Positions 10,311-23,200 of a stretch of 64,000 bases of DNA are shown here, in pieces. The DNA is from Closterium sp. Naga37s-1 (lineage: Eukaryota; Streptophyta; Zygnematophyceae; Desmidiales; Closteriaceae), in NCBI GenBank assembly GCA_947471745.1, contig CANJKZ010000922.1:924501-988500 (forward strand). Direction: 5' to 3'. Under the pieces are notes generated by a model. It was not told where the DNA came from, ran no database searches, and saw only the letters and a list, made by a program, of their open reading frames with translations. The number at the start of each line of letters is the position of its first letter. Position 1 is the stretch's first letter. The position numbers and the translations under genes were made by a program.

Positions 10311-11744
10311 TCTTGAAAATTAACTAAAGGATGAGAAAGGGTAAATAGCAAGTAGAAAGAAAAGTCATAGAAGAAAAGGTTGAAAACAAGACAAAGGTGA
10401 TAAGGTAAAGAAACTCTTGAAGTAGGGATTGATTTAGAATATAAATGCTTTAAATGAGAAGGGTAAAGATAAGATAATAATAAACTTGAAATTAAGATGA
10501 TGAAAACATTAAAAGGGAAGGAAATATTTGCTTAAAGAAGATCTTCAATAAGTGATTTATAAAAAGGTAAAGGGGGTTGAAGGTAAAACAAACTTGGTAA
10601 TAGCAAAAAAAATTTGAGAAGGAATGAGACTTGATAAGAATGAAGAATCCTTAAATAAAGAAGCTTGAATAGAGAAGAATCTTGAACATAACAAGAAAGC
10701 TCGAATAGGGAGGCTTAATAAAACAAAGAAGAAGTGACTTACCTTAAAAGAGTCTTACTTGTTATATTGAAGGAGCTTTGTAACTTGGAGAAACCAAGCT
10801 TGAATTGTAGATCTTGACTGTTGAAACGAGAATGAGATCCAAACTTGAGTGTTGAGTAGTTGATCTTGATTGTTGTATGGAGAAGAGTCTCCAAGCTTGA
10901 GTGTTGAAAAGTAGAGCTTGAATCTCGATAATAAGAAAGACAAAGCTTGGTGTTGAAGCATTAAAACTTAAAATGCACTAGTCCAAAGGAGGTACATGAT
11001 GGACTTGAGGAGCAACCACTAATAACAATCTAAAAGAAAGACTTTGCAGCACAAACTTCTCTAGATTTAGAGAACATGGCTATGAGCTTAGATTGGGAGA
11101 GGTTGGTGATAAGAGTGGAGCCTTAGAAGTTGGGCATAAGGAGGAGGACTTTGAAGGTGGCCTTGAGATAAATTGTAGTGGAACTTGTAGAGAGCTTGGG
11201 TGTAAAAGTGACTTGAAAAAGTTGTTGTGAGGAAATGAGGTGAACCCTTTTGTATTTGGTGGAGCTTGATGTTGGATGAAGGATGGGGAAAAGATGAATG
11301 ATTGTGATTGGTTGAGTTGGATAAGGTGGGGGTGATGAATGTGGCCTTGAATTGAAGGCTTGGTGAGGAGAATGAATGTGGTCTTGAAATTAAGGCTTAG
11401 TGAGTGGGATGAATTTGGCTTTGATTTTAAGGCTTGGTGAGTGGGAAGAATGTGGTTTGGATTTGAAGGTTTTTTTTATGGAATCTTTTGTTTGATTGGT
11501 GGATGATGGGATGGGAAGGATGATGAGGATAGGAGGAGAGATGAGGTGGAGGATTGATAAGTTTTGATTGGTGAAAAGATGATGATGCTTTGCTGTCTGG
11601 AGATATGAAGGGTTTGGTGGCGAGTGGGCATTTTTGCAAGATGCCTTTTGTAGGTTCGAATTTTCGGCTGACGGGGAAACTGTGGCGAAATTTTGTCCCG
11701 CCAGCCAGGTGCCATGCGAGCAGCTGCAGCAGTTCATTCCAACA
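10311..11744 (-). repeat. Element D 5' LTR
   Basis: 1434 bp. It is colinear with 3832-5281 apart from scattered substitutions and a 16-bp gap. Its outer end (11744) is followed by the TTGTC duplication and the remainder of the B1 LTR. Confidence 0.9.
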
Positions 11745-12352
11745 TTGTCGAGGGGAGGAAATCGGCGTCGAAATCGAGCCTCGCGGGTTGACGGAGTTGA
11801 AGAAAACAGCGTTTCGACGAAACGCTGGTCGACAGAACTAAGCTCGAAAGAGGCATCATCGAGCAGAGCGATTCTGGTCGACCGAAATTACTTGTCTCCA
11901 ATTCACAATGTGCGCGAATTTCAACTAATTGTGAAACAGCAAATTTCGACCAATCAGATGCTCTCGGAAATTGTACTCCCAAGGAGAATTCGAATCAGTA
12001 AGGAAACTGAACCTGAAACACGTTTTTACTAACAGTAAACGTATACAACTCTGAAAGCTGTAAACCTGAGAAAACTGCCAACTCAGGTGAAAGACACATG
12101 TGCTTGTCGTTTCACCTGCCGTTTCTGACTCGGCAAAGGTGCTTGCTTGTCGAGGAACTTTTCTCGAGGGTTCTCTGTCTTAGCTATTTGGTTCTCCTTC
12201 CTTGTACCATAATCTTGTTCTATCAACTTTTCTTAGTGAAACTATGCTTGAATTCTACTAAGGCATTTCAACACTCTGTCAAGAATCACTGCCAGAACTT
12301 TGACCGTGCGTCCCACGCAATTCAGCTCTCCCTTAGAATAGCTTTCTCCGCA
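11745..12352 (+). repeat. B1 3' LTR, second part
   Basis: It resumes with the TTGTC duplication and runs to CTTTCTCCGCA, which resembles the CTCCGCA end of the B3 LTRs. Joined to 3603-3831 it gives an LTR of about 0.84 kb. A hairpin with 8-bp arms (CAGCGTTT/AAACGCTG) lies at 11807-11827. I see no gene. Confidence 0.65.
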
Positions 12353-13178
12353 GGACGTGCACGAGCGGGACAACGAACTGTCTCGTTGTGCGGTACAATA
12401 GGAGGAGACGACTGTGACCGAGGAGAACAGCCGGATACGAGTCCGAAGGGGGAAACGTAGGACCGTAAACATGAGGAGACGGTGAGCGGTCTGGAGGAGC
12501 ATAAGGAAGGCCAAGGGCCCGAAGGCCAATCACAGGTGGAGGCAACGGCTGCAAAGGCGGCGACTACTGCGGCTACTGCCGCTCTAGCCCCAGCCTCTCG
12601 TGCTCTAACCGCTCCCGGTCCTCGCGCTCCAGTTGACGAAGCCTCTGGAAACTCGTCGGGTAGTGTCGGGGAGGTGGGGTAGGTGCCGCAGTAGCAGCGC
12701 CTCCAGCTCCAGTCTCCTCGGAACTAGCATCTCCAGCTCCAGCACCCCCAGAATTAGTGTCCCCAGCATGAGCACCCCCAGAACTAGCACCTCCAGCGCC
12801 AGTACCCTCAGCTCCAGCATCCTCACGTCTAGCACCTCCAGCGCCAGTACCCTCAGATCCAGCACCTCCAGCGCCAACACCCTCAGCCTCAGCACCCTCA
12901 GAAATAGCACCTCCAGCGTCAGTACCCTCAGCTCCAGCGGGGTGCAGCACGTGGCGGGGGGTGGGGAGCATCGCGTGGCGTCCTATGCGCGCGCGCGTGC
13001 GTTTGGCTAGGGCGGCGCGCGCTATGGGGTGTTACGAGGCGTCACGACGCATTACAGGGCATTACAGTGCGTTACGGGATGCGCTACAGCCTGGGCGCAT
13101 TACGAACGGGGCGAGGTGCGTGACAGGGCGGGAGAGGCGCGCTTTTTTAGGCTAGGATCGAGCCTACTGCTGATACCA
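12353..13178 (-). mobile_element. Element F: antisense copia remnant with Gly/Ala-rich linker
   Basis: On the minus strand a primer site TGGTATCAGCAG (13178-13167) is followed by GC-rich leader and then, from about 12970, an open stretch of Gly/Ala pentapeptide-type repeats (GAGGA, EGTGAGG) ending in an Arg/Glu-rich 'LEREDRERLEHERLGLERQ'. This linker type is the one that precedes RT in element A. Gag, protease and integrase are missing between primer site and linker, so F looks like an internal-deletion derivative. The B1 LTR cuts it at 12352. Short GCATTACAG/GCGTTACG-like words repeat at about 13030-13110. Confidence 0.6.
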
Positions 13179-13675
13179 TCTCAGAAACTAAGGACTTTGG
13201 GAACCTAAGGAGCATGATGCATTAGCTTGAAGGGGGATTCGTACATGAAGACTATCGAGAGAGTTTGTATACCCCCTAGGGTGAAACTCGGTATAGCCCA
13301 TCTAAACTATATAACATTGTGTGACAGTGACACCTCTTCAAAATGGTCGGAAACGAGCTAAGGGCGGAAACTTGGTTTGGTCGTTACAATTTCACACGCC
13401 CTTAGCCCTGAATGTATCACCAGTCCAGAATTGCTTCTCTGGTGGGCTGTCGTCAATTTATTTTGGTTAGAGCATCCGAGAGTGTACGCATTGGCTTCAT
13501 AGTGCATAAAGGCGTGTGTGTTTCGAAGTGTATTGTGAAGTTCATGTTTTTTTTTTTTTCGACTTTATGCATTTGAACCTTGGTCGACCTGTAGTCGACT
13601 ATATCGATTTTTTTTTCTTATTCTTTTTCTTCTTTTTGTTTTTTCACACCAAGCCTATGGCACAACTGTTGGGAT
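13179..13675. other. Non-coding interval, probably LTR of element F
   Basis: It starts directly beyond the antisense primer site of F, so the left part should be its 5' LTR (antisense); the outer LTR end is not identifiable. T-rich tracts lie at about 13547-13560 and 13608-13645. No gene is seen. Confidence 0.4.
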
Positions 13676-14712
13676 TGTTAATGGGAATGGAGTGTTGGCC
13701 TCGCCCTCGCTTGGGCAACGCGGACGACTTGGTCGGATATACGGGAGTAGCAGCCGACCGTTCACTGTGGGAGTGCTGCTCGACAGGCTTCGTCGAGCTG
13801 CAGGAGACCGCTGTGGTGTTGCTGTCGACCAGGGAGCTCGACAGCTACAAATGACTGGTCTGGGCGACGGGTGGGCCGTTGACCAGGAGGGGCAGTTTGA
13901 CCGAGAGGTCCACGGAGCAGTCCGTCGACCTACAGTTCGACTGGGAGGTCAACGGAGTAGTCCGTTGACCTGACAAGTGAGCAGCGGTCGACGAGGGGAG
14001 CTCGACGACAATAGCTGACAGTTCTGGTCGACGGAAGGGGTCCGTCGACCAGGGGGTAGCTCGATGAGAGCTGTGGTCGACCAGGGGCACCTGGTGGTCG
14101 ACCAGAGGGACCCGGTGGTCGACCAGAGGCACTTGGTGGTCGACCAGAGCACCTGGGGTTGTCCATGTCGACGGGATAACCTACTCGGTGAGTTCTGCAG
14201 AGGCACGCGGACGTCGTCGAGGTCGCGATGGCGAAGGCGACTTCGGGTTGGTATCCCAAAGTCGATGTGGCTCGTCAGGCGCAGACAACAGCCGACGGAT
14301 GCACAACGGTGCAAGTCGGGCCACTCGTCTGCGCGCATCTGCGAGCGTGCGCATTGCTATCTTCTATGGGGCAACGCTGGACAGCCGCTCTACTGCAGTG
14401 TTGGCACACCGTCGACCTGGTGTGTTGGCAGGTCGCCTTTCTACAGTGCTGGCACGGCTCCTCTACGCAACGCTGGCAGGCGGTTGACCATCAACCAGGC
14501 TAGCTGTAGAGTTGCTAGGTGCCTGATGTAGTCATTGTTGCCATTGCTTGAAAAAAGAATTCTGTAATTCCAACTTTGCAAGTGGAAACTCTTGCCGATT
14601 TCTCCTGTGATTGTGCAAGCACTAAGGAACTAGGCAAAGCTACGATCACTCCTAGTAGTTTGTGCCAACCCCCGTAGTCTAGCTCACTACCGTTGTAGAG
14701 TGAATCTCCGCA
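13676..14712 (+). repeat. B3 5' LTR
   Basis: 1037 bp, TGTTAATGGG to GAATCTCCGCA. It is dense in GTCGAC words. At about 14073-14165 four tandem units of about 25-27 bp share GGTCGACCAG. The primer site follows directly. Confidence 0.8.
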
Positions 14713-14740
14713 TGGTGCGGTGAGCGTGGATCAAACACGC
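14713..14740 (+). other. B3 extended primer-binding site (non-iMet tRNA)
   Basis: TGGTGCGGTGAGCGTGGATC plus eight more bases. The complement reads as a complete tRNA 3' end: T stem GCGTG/CACGC, T loop TTTGATC, acceptor strand TCACCGC, then ACCA. Element C has nearly the same 28 bases. The tRNA itself is not identified. Confidence 0.75.
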
Positions 14741-14809
14741 GACCTTCAGATAGGAGCCGACTATTGCACCTACTAAGTCGTTCGTAGGCCGGCAGCAACG
14801 ATAGTCACC

Positions 14810-17800
14810 ATGGTCGACCCCGTAGCTAATGCGGGCGTAGCGGACACCTTGGAGGCACGCTTGGCTGATGCGAGGAAATGCCACGCGGATGGCGAATACG
14901 GGACGATCCCATTGGAGATCGTCGAGTTGGGCATCCAGTCGCAGTGGGCAACGGAACACCCTGCCCGTCCTGTTTCTCCTTGACCGGTGCGAAACGAAGG
15001 TGGCGTCAACGACGAGGTTGACGGCGGTGCACGAGTCAACGGCAACAATCGCACGAAGCAGAGAGGAGTGATCAAGGTCGATGGTGGCGTCGACAGGAGT
15101 CAGGTGCGAGTGCAGCAGACGACGGCGGCTGCAGGCAGCTCGCGTGCCGACATCGATGGTCGACGTCGCTCTCCTCTACAAAGCGGTGGAGGGCTCTCGG
15201 CGAAGACGCATATTATGGCGAGCGGGATTGCACCGACGTATGGCTACTTCAATTTCTCGCCGGACCGGATCACCGTCGCACCGCTGCAAGGTTGACGGGA
15301 CCTCATCACCTGGAGGGAGTCAATAGAACCTCAGCTGGAGGTCGTCGGGCTGAGATGCGGATGGCGGGCGCTGAATACTCGACGGCGTCCTACATCTCCC
15401 ACATCGTCAAGGGCCTGTCGCGCGGCTACAACCTCATGAAGAGGATGATGATGGTACCCGGCACGCGTGAGTCCCTCGACGAGGACTCCATCACCAGCTA
15501 CATTCTTCAAGACGAGGCGATGCAGGAGGCCGAACAACCCACGGAGCTCCTTCCTCACGCAAACTACGCTGCACTGACGAAGCTGAATCAGCAGCTAGGG
15601 CAGTGCGGGAAGCCGGGCGGAGGTGGTAGCGGAGGTGGGCAGTCGATGAAGGACGTCGACGAGAAGAGGTCGACGCGGGACAAGGGCCGAGGAGGTGGTG
15701 GTCGACGATGGGAGTGCTGGATCTGCCACGAGCCCGACGACCTTTCCTACGAGTGTCCCGACCGCGATGACAGCAACGAGGACGACACGAAGGGAGGCCG
15801 TGGTCGATCGACCAGCCGTCGCCCACGTCGAGATGCGAAGCCGCGCAAGGAGAAGCAGACATCGAAGAAGACGTCGACAACTCCAGCGGCAAGAGCCGAG
15901 GCGACGGGGAGGCGTCGTGCTCGATGGTCGGCGTAGTGGAGCCGACGGTCTTGCTGGCGCCGGAGGCTGGCGAGGACTTCTAGGCGGTGGCGGTAGCTGT
16001 GCAAGCCAACCCGATGGCGGTGCTGCTCGACAGCAGCTGCTCCCACCACCTGATGGGGACGAAGGCAGTCTTCGTCGACATGGCGCCAGGCGACGGCGTG
16101 AAGCAAGTGCATGGATTCAACGGGGCACTACAGCCTGTTGAGGGTCGCAGATCCGTTGCTCTGTAAGGGGAGGTCGGGAAGCAGGTCCTCATCCCCGACG
16201 TGCTCTACGTTCCGGGCGTACAGGCGAACCTGCTATCTGCTGGCCAGGTGAAAGAGAGCGGAGTGCAGCTCCAGGGCGACGCTGACGAGATGCTGCTCGT
16301 CGCTGCGACCGGGGAGGTGCTCGGTCGAGCACGCTACAATGGACGAGTCCTCTGCACCGACCTTCACCCCTGCTCGACGCAATCGTCGTCGACCGAGGTG
16401 GTGGCTCTACGGACGATCGTCTCGGCGACGAAGTCGACCCCTGACCGGTTGCATGCGAGGCTCGCGCACGTCAGCGTCGACATGATCAAGAGCTCGGCGA
16501 GGCATGAAGTCGCTACTGGGCTCGACATCACTCTGTCGACCGGAGCAGACCCGCCATGTGTCTCGTGCGTCGGAGGAAAGCTAGCGCAGCACACCTTCCC
16601 CGAGAAAGGCTTGAACGCCGAGGAGGTGCTGGCTGTCGCGCACATTGACTTGTGCGGGCCATTTCGGGTTGCTGCCAAGGATGGCAGCTTGTACTTCCTG
16701 CTGCTGAAGGATCGCCACACTAGATTTGTGTGGGTGATGCCGGTCGCTAAGAAGAGCGACGTGCTGCGGGAGTTCCATAAGTGGCTGGTGCTGGTGGAAC
16801 GGCAGAACTCTGAAGTCGGTGCTGATGCTCCGCTCAGACCGGGGAGGGGAGTTCCTCGGGAAGGAGTTCACCGACTTCGTCGACAAGGGCATCGTCCACG
16901 ACCTGACGTGCCCTTACACTCCGCAGCAGAACGGCATGGCTGAGCGGGAGATGCGCACGGCCGTCGAGTCCGTGAGGACGATGCTGCTGCACATGGGCGT
17001 GCAACACCACTGGTGGCACCTCGCTCTACGACAAGCTGTCTGGGTGCACAACTGCTTGGAGCAGTCGACGACGCCGCCGGGGACGACTCCGTACCAGCTG
17101 CTAACCGGGAAGAAGCCCGACCTCACGCTGGTGCGTGTGTGGGGCTGGATGGTGCAGTTCATGGTTCCTGAGCAGCAGCGCGGTGGGAAGCTGACGCCGA
17201 AAGCTCGCTGGGGGCTTCACCTGGGCGTGTCACCGGAGAGTAAGGGCTGGGAGGTGTTCGACCTGACCGACAACAAGGTGGTCACGTCGGCCGAGGTGAT
17301 ATTCTACGAGACGCTATCGCTGGAGGTGTGGAAGGCAAAGTTTGGGCCGGCGTCGGGGCGGAAGCAGGCACACCCGCCGACGGACTCCTCGACGGTGACG
17401 CTTCCCTTGCTTGCCGAAGTCGACGAGCCTGCTGATGAGGATGTTGTGGAGGTTGTTCCACCTTCCCCTGTTCTTCCTCCTCCCTTCCTCTTCGCAGATC
17501 GGCCTGCGTTGACATCTGTGTCAGCCACCGGCGATGAGGGGAGCGTTGAGGCGTCGCCTGTGGCGCCGGCCAGTGGCATCGCCGGCGTTCGAAAAGGCGC
17601 CAAGCTCGTCGACCAGGATGGGAAGCCGTTAACGACAGGGGAGCAGCAGACAGGGGAGCCGGTCGAACAGGAGGCAGCAGCAGGGGTGCAGTCGACAGGG
17701 GAGCTGTCGAAGTCAGTAGGAGGTGAGCAGCTGGTCGAAGGTTCGAAGCAGCTGGTCGACGACTTGGCCGTCGTTGAAGAAGGGGAGCTTTCGGCAGGAG

Positions 17801-19481
17801 AAGAGTCCACCAACAGCGACGTGGTGGAGGTGCCGATCACAAAGCCTGAGCTACGACGCATAGGTTGAGCTCGACGGCCGCCGGAGCGGCTGAGCTTTCA
17901 CGCCTGCCTACCGCCAGCTACCTTCACCGCTGTGTACGACGAGGTCGACGACGACCTGTTGTACGACGATGCCGAGGAGGACAAAGAACTGCCGGATCTC
18001 GATCCCGACATGCATGCCGACCGCGAACACCGCTGGGACATCGCCACGATGACGGTGAAGGAGGCGATGGCGAGGTGGAAGGGCGAGGCGGTGAAGGCCA
18101 CCATGGAAGAAGAGATCCGCAACCTCATCAACATGGGCACTTGGGAGCTGGTCGAACGCCCATGCGGGGTGAACATCATGAAGAACCGGTGGGTGCTGAC
18201 GACCAAGTACCGCATCGATGACACCGTCAAGTGCAAGGCGAGGCTGGTCGTGAAGGGCTTCACGCAGGTGTGCAGTGCCGACTACGACAAGACGTACTCG
18301 CCGGTGAGCAGCTACGTCACGCTGAGGATCTTCCTCAGCATCGTCGCCGTCCTCGACCTCAACCTGGTGCAGCTCGACATGAAGAACGCTTTCTTGCAGA
18401 GCAAGCTCGACAGGGTGCTCTACATGTACCAGCCGGACTACTTCGACGATGGGACCGGCCGGGTGTGAGCCGCTGAAGAGCCTCTACGGGCTGAAGCAGT
18501 CGCCGCTGCTGTGGTACAGGGCACTCGACAGTGTGCTGCTGGGAGCTGGCTGGAAGAAGAGCCAGGTCGACGAGGCGCTCTACTTCAAGGCCGGCGACAA
18601 CGGAGTGACCTGCTGGGTGCTGGTTTACATCGACGACCTGCTCGCCGCTAGCAGCAGCCCCGCGATGCTGAAGGAGCTAAAGGAGCTGCTGGAGGCTGCC
18701 TTCGAGCTGCGCGAGATTTCGCTGGTCGTCAAGTACCTCAGGCTGAAGATCGTGCGCGAGAGGCCGGCGAGGAAGCTGTGGTTTCACCAGCAGGGCTATG
18801 CCGACAAGCTGTGCAGGCGCTTCATTGACGAGGAGCAGGGCGGTCGAGTCCCAAAGACACCGGTCTCGCTCGATGCCTACGGCGAGCTGACATTCGACGA
18901 CGAGGAGGCGCAGGAGCGCTAGGAGGAGTACCGGCAAAAGGTTGGCTCACTGCAGTTCGCGGCGACGACGACGAGGCCAGACATCGTTTCGCCTGCAGCA
19001 AGCTGGGGAGCGGCCTCACGGTGAGGAGCGACCAGCATTGGCGCAAGGTTGACCGCTGCCTTGCCTTCCTCGCTGACACCCGCGACACCGCCCTGGATTT
19101 CGGCGGTGGACCAGATTCGCTGGAGCTGATCGGCTACGTGCACGTCGACGACGAGGGCAACAAGCAGAACCGGACGAGCACGGGAGGCTACGTGTTCGTC
19201 TACGGAGGGGCCACCGTCTCCTGGTCGAGCTCGCGCATCAAGTGCGCTACATTGTCGTCGACCAAGTCACAGTACGTGGCGGCAACGGATGCCGGCAAGG
19301 AGGGACGCGGACTTCGTTTCCTTTTGCGGAATTCAAGCTACTCGACGCTTGGAAGCCGACCATCCTCTGCGTCGACAACAAGTCGGCAATTACGGTCGCT
19401 GAGGGCTTGGGGCTGACGGGCAACCTCAAGCACATGGAGCGACGCTATGCATGGCTGCAGCACATGGTGAGGCGTGGGAAG
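14810..19481 (+). pseudogene. B3 gag-pol, broken (main part)
   Basis: Gag starts at the ATG at 14810 (MVDPVANAGVADTLEARLADA), matching the start of Gag in element C. Relative to C, Gag lacks about 110 residues between 'SIEPQLEV' and 'RMAGAEYS' (near 15340), and the knuckle CWICHEPDDLSYEC has Asp where the zinc-binding His should be. Protease keeps the Asp-Ser pair but reads DSSC instead of DSGC. Integrase (HARLAHV, CVSCVGGK, IDLCGPF, RSDRGGEF, MAEREMR) is followed by a TGEQ/TGEP-rich spacer, RT with YIDD at 18626-18637, and RNase H. Breaks include TGA at 14981-14983 and 15293-15295, TAG at 15981-15983, TAA near 16163, a frameshift near 16815, TGA near 17866, a stop or frameshift near 18466, TAG at 18920-18922, and frameshifts near 18985 and 19320. 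The last residues continue at 26333. Confidence 0.85.
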
Positions 19482-20073
19482 TGAAGGAATATATTAGAGA
19501 GCGTAGCGATAACGAGGAGTTTCTGCTATGAGAATGATGTTGCATCAGCAACTTGGTAGAGTTTCGGTAGAGTTTGCCTCTAAGGACTTAGTGAGGATTG
19601 AAGTAGCATTTGGGCCAAGTAGAATTGCAATATCAATTATGAATACAATAGCAAACACACAACTAGATATAGGCTACGGGAAGGTTTCACAAAGTTGGCG
19701 TGGCACTGCGCAGTAACCCAACCCCACGAAAGTGGTGTGTGGGTGAGCGAACGCGCCTCGTCAACTTCCCAACCCAACTCAGCAGGGAAGTCAATGCCGA
19801 GCTCGCCAATTCTCCCAGCACAACTAGAAATGGCGAGACTCACAGGGAATCACCCACAACCACCAAGACCACCCAAGAAGCATGCCCACGATTTCCCTAG
19901 ACTAACACCACCCCAGCAATGACTGTTTAGTGCTGCCGTTGTCACATCGCGTCACTACGCAACCATCGCCAAATCATAGGGTCGGTGCTGGACTGCTCGT
20001 CTTGGTCTTTCATAGTCGACCTGCCAAGTCAAACGGTCGTCGAGGGCCCTTGCTGTCGTAGGGCCCTCTAACA
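19482..20073 (-). repeat. Element C 3' LTR
   Basis: 592 bp. On the plus strand it runs TGAAGGAATA to CCCTCTAACA, then the complement of the polypurine tract (CTCCCCTGCC). The region 20074-20237 is short 3' UTR without a gene. Confidence 0.93.
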
Positions 20074-20237
20074 CTCCCCTGCCATACTACAGCAAGGCCC
20101 TTTATAATCACAGGGCATGCATACACGCATACACGCCAAAACAAAGGGAAACACACACAAACGAAGCACTCTCAAAGTGCAAACACACACCGCACCAGCC
20201 ATGGATAGGCCATGGCACCATCCACATCATGGAGTGT

Positions 20238-23200
20238 CTAGGTCTCACTCCCCTCGCTCGAGAGCCTCACCTGCCCCACAGCCTCGAAGCAACGACTGAA
20301 GGCGGGGAAATGCAATGCCTTCGTGAGGTAGTCAGCAGGCTGCTCGCTCGTAGGGATGTACTGCAGCTGCAGCTTCCTGCGCTTGACCATGTGCTGCAGC
20401 CACATGTGACGACGCTCCATGTGCTTGAGGCTCCCCTTGAGCCCCATGCCACCTGCCACTGAAATGGCAGAGGAGTTGTCCACAAAGAGAGTAGTGGGCT
20501 CCTCATTCCTCAGCAGTTGAAACTCTGCCAGCAGGAAGCGCAGCCTGCGTGCCTCCTTCCCAGCCTCCACAGCAGCAACATACTCAGACTCAGTGGAGGA
20601 GAGGGTGGCGCAACGAATCCTCTGGCTCGCCCAAGAGACAGCAGCACCCCCGAGCACGAAGATGTAGCCACCAGTGCTGGTCCTGTTCTGCTTGTCTCCC
20701 GCATCATCAGCATCGGCGTAGCCCACTAGCTCCAAGGACTCCAGCCCCCCACCAAACTCCAGCGCCACATCCCTGCTCCCCACCAAGTACGCCAAGCACC
20801 GGTCCAACTCCTTCCAGTGCTGATCACTCCGCACAGTCTGGCCCGACCCCAGCTTGCTGCAGGCGAACGAGATGTCGGGACGGGTGGTACAGGCTGCGAA
20901 CTGTAAGGATCCCACCTTCTGCCTGTACTCCTCCTCCTGGCGAGACTGCCATCCCACATCCTCGAAGGTCTGCACATTGAAAGGGTCAGAGGAAAGAGGG
21001 GTGCGAGGCACTCGCAGCGGCTGCTCCCCGTCAAAGAAGCGCCTATGGACCTTGTCCACATAGGCCCCCTGGTGCAGCCACAGCCTCCTCGTAGGCCTGT
21101 CCCGAATCAGCTGCAACCCCAGATATTTCTCCACGGGGCTAATCTCCCGCAGCTGAAAGGCACTCTGCAGCAGGTCCCGCAGCTCCCCTAGCATGCTCTG
21201 ACTGCGGCTGGCAGCAAGCAGGTCATCCACATACACCAGCAGCCAGCACATCTCCCCCTCAGCATCACTTTTGAAATACAGAGCCTCATCCACCTTGCTC
21301 TTCTTCCATCCAGCCCCAAGCAGCACCCCATCCAAGGCCTCATACCATAGCATCGGGCTCTGCTTGAGCCCATACAGACTCTTCACCAACTTACAGACAC
21401 GAGGAGTCCCATCCTCGTAGTAGCTCGGCTGCTCCATGTAAAGGTCTCGGTCCAGCATGCCATGGAGGAACGCGTTCTTCACATCCAGCTGCATCAGGTC
21501 CAAATCAAGTGCAGCTGCAATTGCCAGAAGCACACGTGCCGTCACATAGCTTCCCACAGGGGCGTACGTCTCCTCATAGTCCACCCCTGCCACCTGCGTG
21601 AACCCCTTCACCACCAGCCTCGCCTTCTCACGCTCCACTATCCCATCTGGTCGGAACTTGGTGTTCAAAATCCAGCAGTTCTTCATCACATTCACCCCTG
21701 GCGGACGCGGAACCAACTTCCACGTCCCCTGCTCAATCAAGCTCCGCATCTCCTCATCCATCGCCTCCTTCACCTTGTCGCCCTTCCAGCAGCCTAAGGC
21801 CTCCTTCACTGTCATCTTCGCTATATCCCACTGCCTCTCAGGGTCAGCCACCACGTCAGGGTCCAGGTCTGTCCACTCCTCGTCCTCCTCCTCGTCATCC
21901 AATCCCGCTGGCTCAACCACTAAAGCCCAAGCATACTTAAGAGGCGGGATACCACGAGTGATGCGAGTGGAGCGACGCAGTGGCGCAGTGATCATCGCAG
22001 AGGCCAACACACGACCACCATCTCTAATTCCCCACATCTCCTGCTCCCCTGTCTGCGGCTCCCCTGTCTGCTGCTCCCCTAGCTGCTGGTCCACCATCTG
22101 CTGCTTCTCAATCCGCTCCTCCCCTATCTGCTGCTCCCCTGACTGCTGCTCCCCTATCTCCTGCCCCCCACTCTGCTGTACTCCATCCATACTACTTTCG
22201 TCCTGCAGCTGCTCAGTCTCAAGGCGCTTCCCGTCGGTGATCTCCACAGACGGCGGCACCTCTATCCCCCCCTCACCAACGGGCGGCGCCGTGGAAGACG
22301 ACGAGGAGGGCGGAGCAGGTGTAGGAGGGATGGAGGGTGGAAGGGGAGATGGAATAACAGGAGGAGGAGGGGGGGAAGCCAAGGGGGGTGAGGAGGAAGA
22401 AGGCGGGGCAGGGGGGATCACACGAGGGTAGACTGAAGGCGGAGGTGGGGTGGGGACTGAGGTAGGGACATAGGGCATAGCAGGAGGTGCGACCACCTCC
22501 TCCTCCTCCTCCGCCTCCTCGAGATCGGGAAGAGTGAGGGAAGGGGTGCATAGGGCATCGAACATCCCCCATGCTCCTGCTGATGCCAAGCCTTCCATCT
22601 TGCCAGGGACATGGTCTCATAAAACACAGCTTCCACAGTGGTGATGAGGCGGTTGGACTCCAAGTCCAGCACGGTCCAGCCCTTGCTCGCAGCTGACACA
22701 CCCAAGTGCAACCCCCAGCGAACCTTAGGCGCCAGCTTCCCCCCACGCTGCGACTGTGGTACCATGTACTGCAGCATGCACCCCCAAACACGCACCATAC
22801 TGACATCAGGTTTGCGTCGGAAGGCGAGCTCGTACGGCGTCACACCAGAGGGTAGTGAGGCGTGCTCCACGCGGTTGCGCACCCATACGGCCTGCGCCAA
22901 CGCCAGGTGCCACCAGTGATGCTGCACACCCATGTGCAGCAACATCGTCCGCACTGCCTCCACAATGCTGCGCATCTCCCTCTCGGCCATCCCGTTCTGC
23001 TCCAGCGTGTACGGGCATGTGAGGTCATGGATGATGCCTTTGCCGTCGAGGAAGAGCGTGAAGTCGTGCCCTAGGAACTCGCCACCCCGATCAGTGCGCA
23101 GCGCCTGCACCGTGGTCTTGCACTGTCGCTCTGCCATCGGGAGCCACTTCTGGAACGCCGCCAGCGCATCACTCTTCTGGGCCAAAGGGTAGGCCCAGAC

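Larger units (their letters stand above)
3832..11744 (-). mobile_element. Element D: Ty1/copia LTR retrotransposon, antisense, defective
   Basis: D is flanked by a perfect 5-bp target duplication TTGTC (3827-3831 and 11745-11749). LTRs lie at 3832-5281 and 10311-11744. In element orientation the order is 5' LTR, iMet-type primer site, gag, protease, integrase, RT, RNase H, G-rich polypurine tract, 3' LTR. The two LTRs differ at roughly 1% of sites plus a 16-bp indel, so insertion was fairly recent but older than that of E. It landed in the 3' LTR of B1 and was later hit by TRIM1. Confidence 0.93.

Noticed and set aside
14713..14815. A complete tRNA gene (minus strand) at the B3 primer site
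   Set aside because: T arm and acceptor 3' strand fit, but the 5' half does not form a matching acceptor; better explained as an extended primer site.
21598..22431. Plus-strand 277-codon frame opposite element C
   Set aside because: Shadow of the minus-strand pol, which has clear RT motifs.
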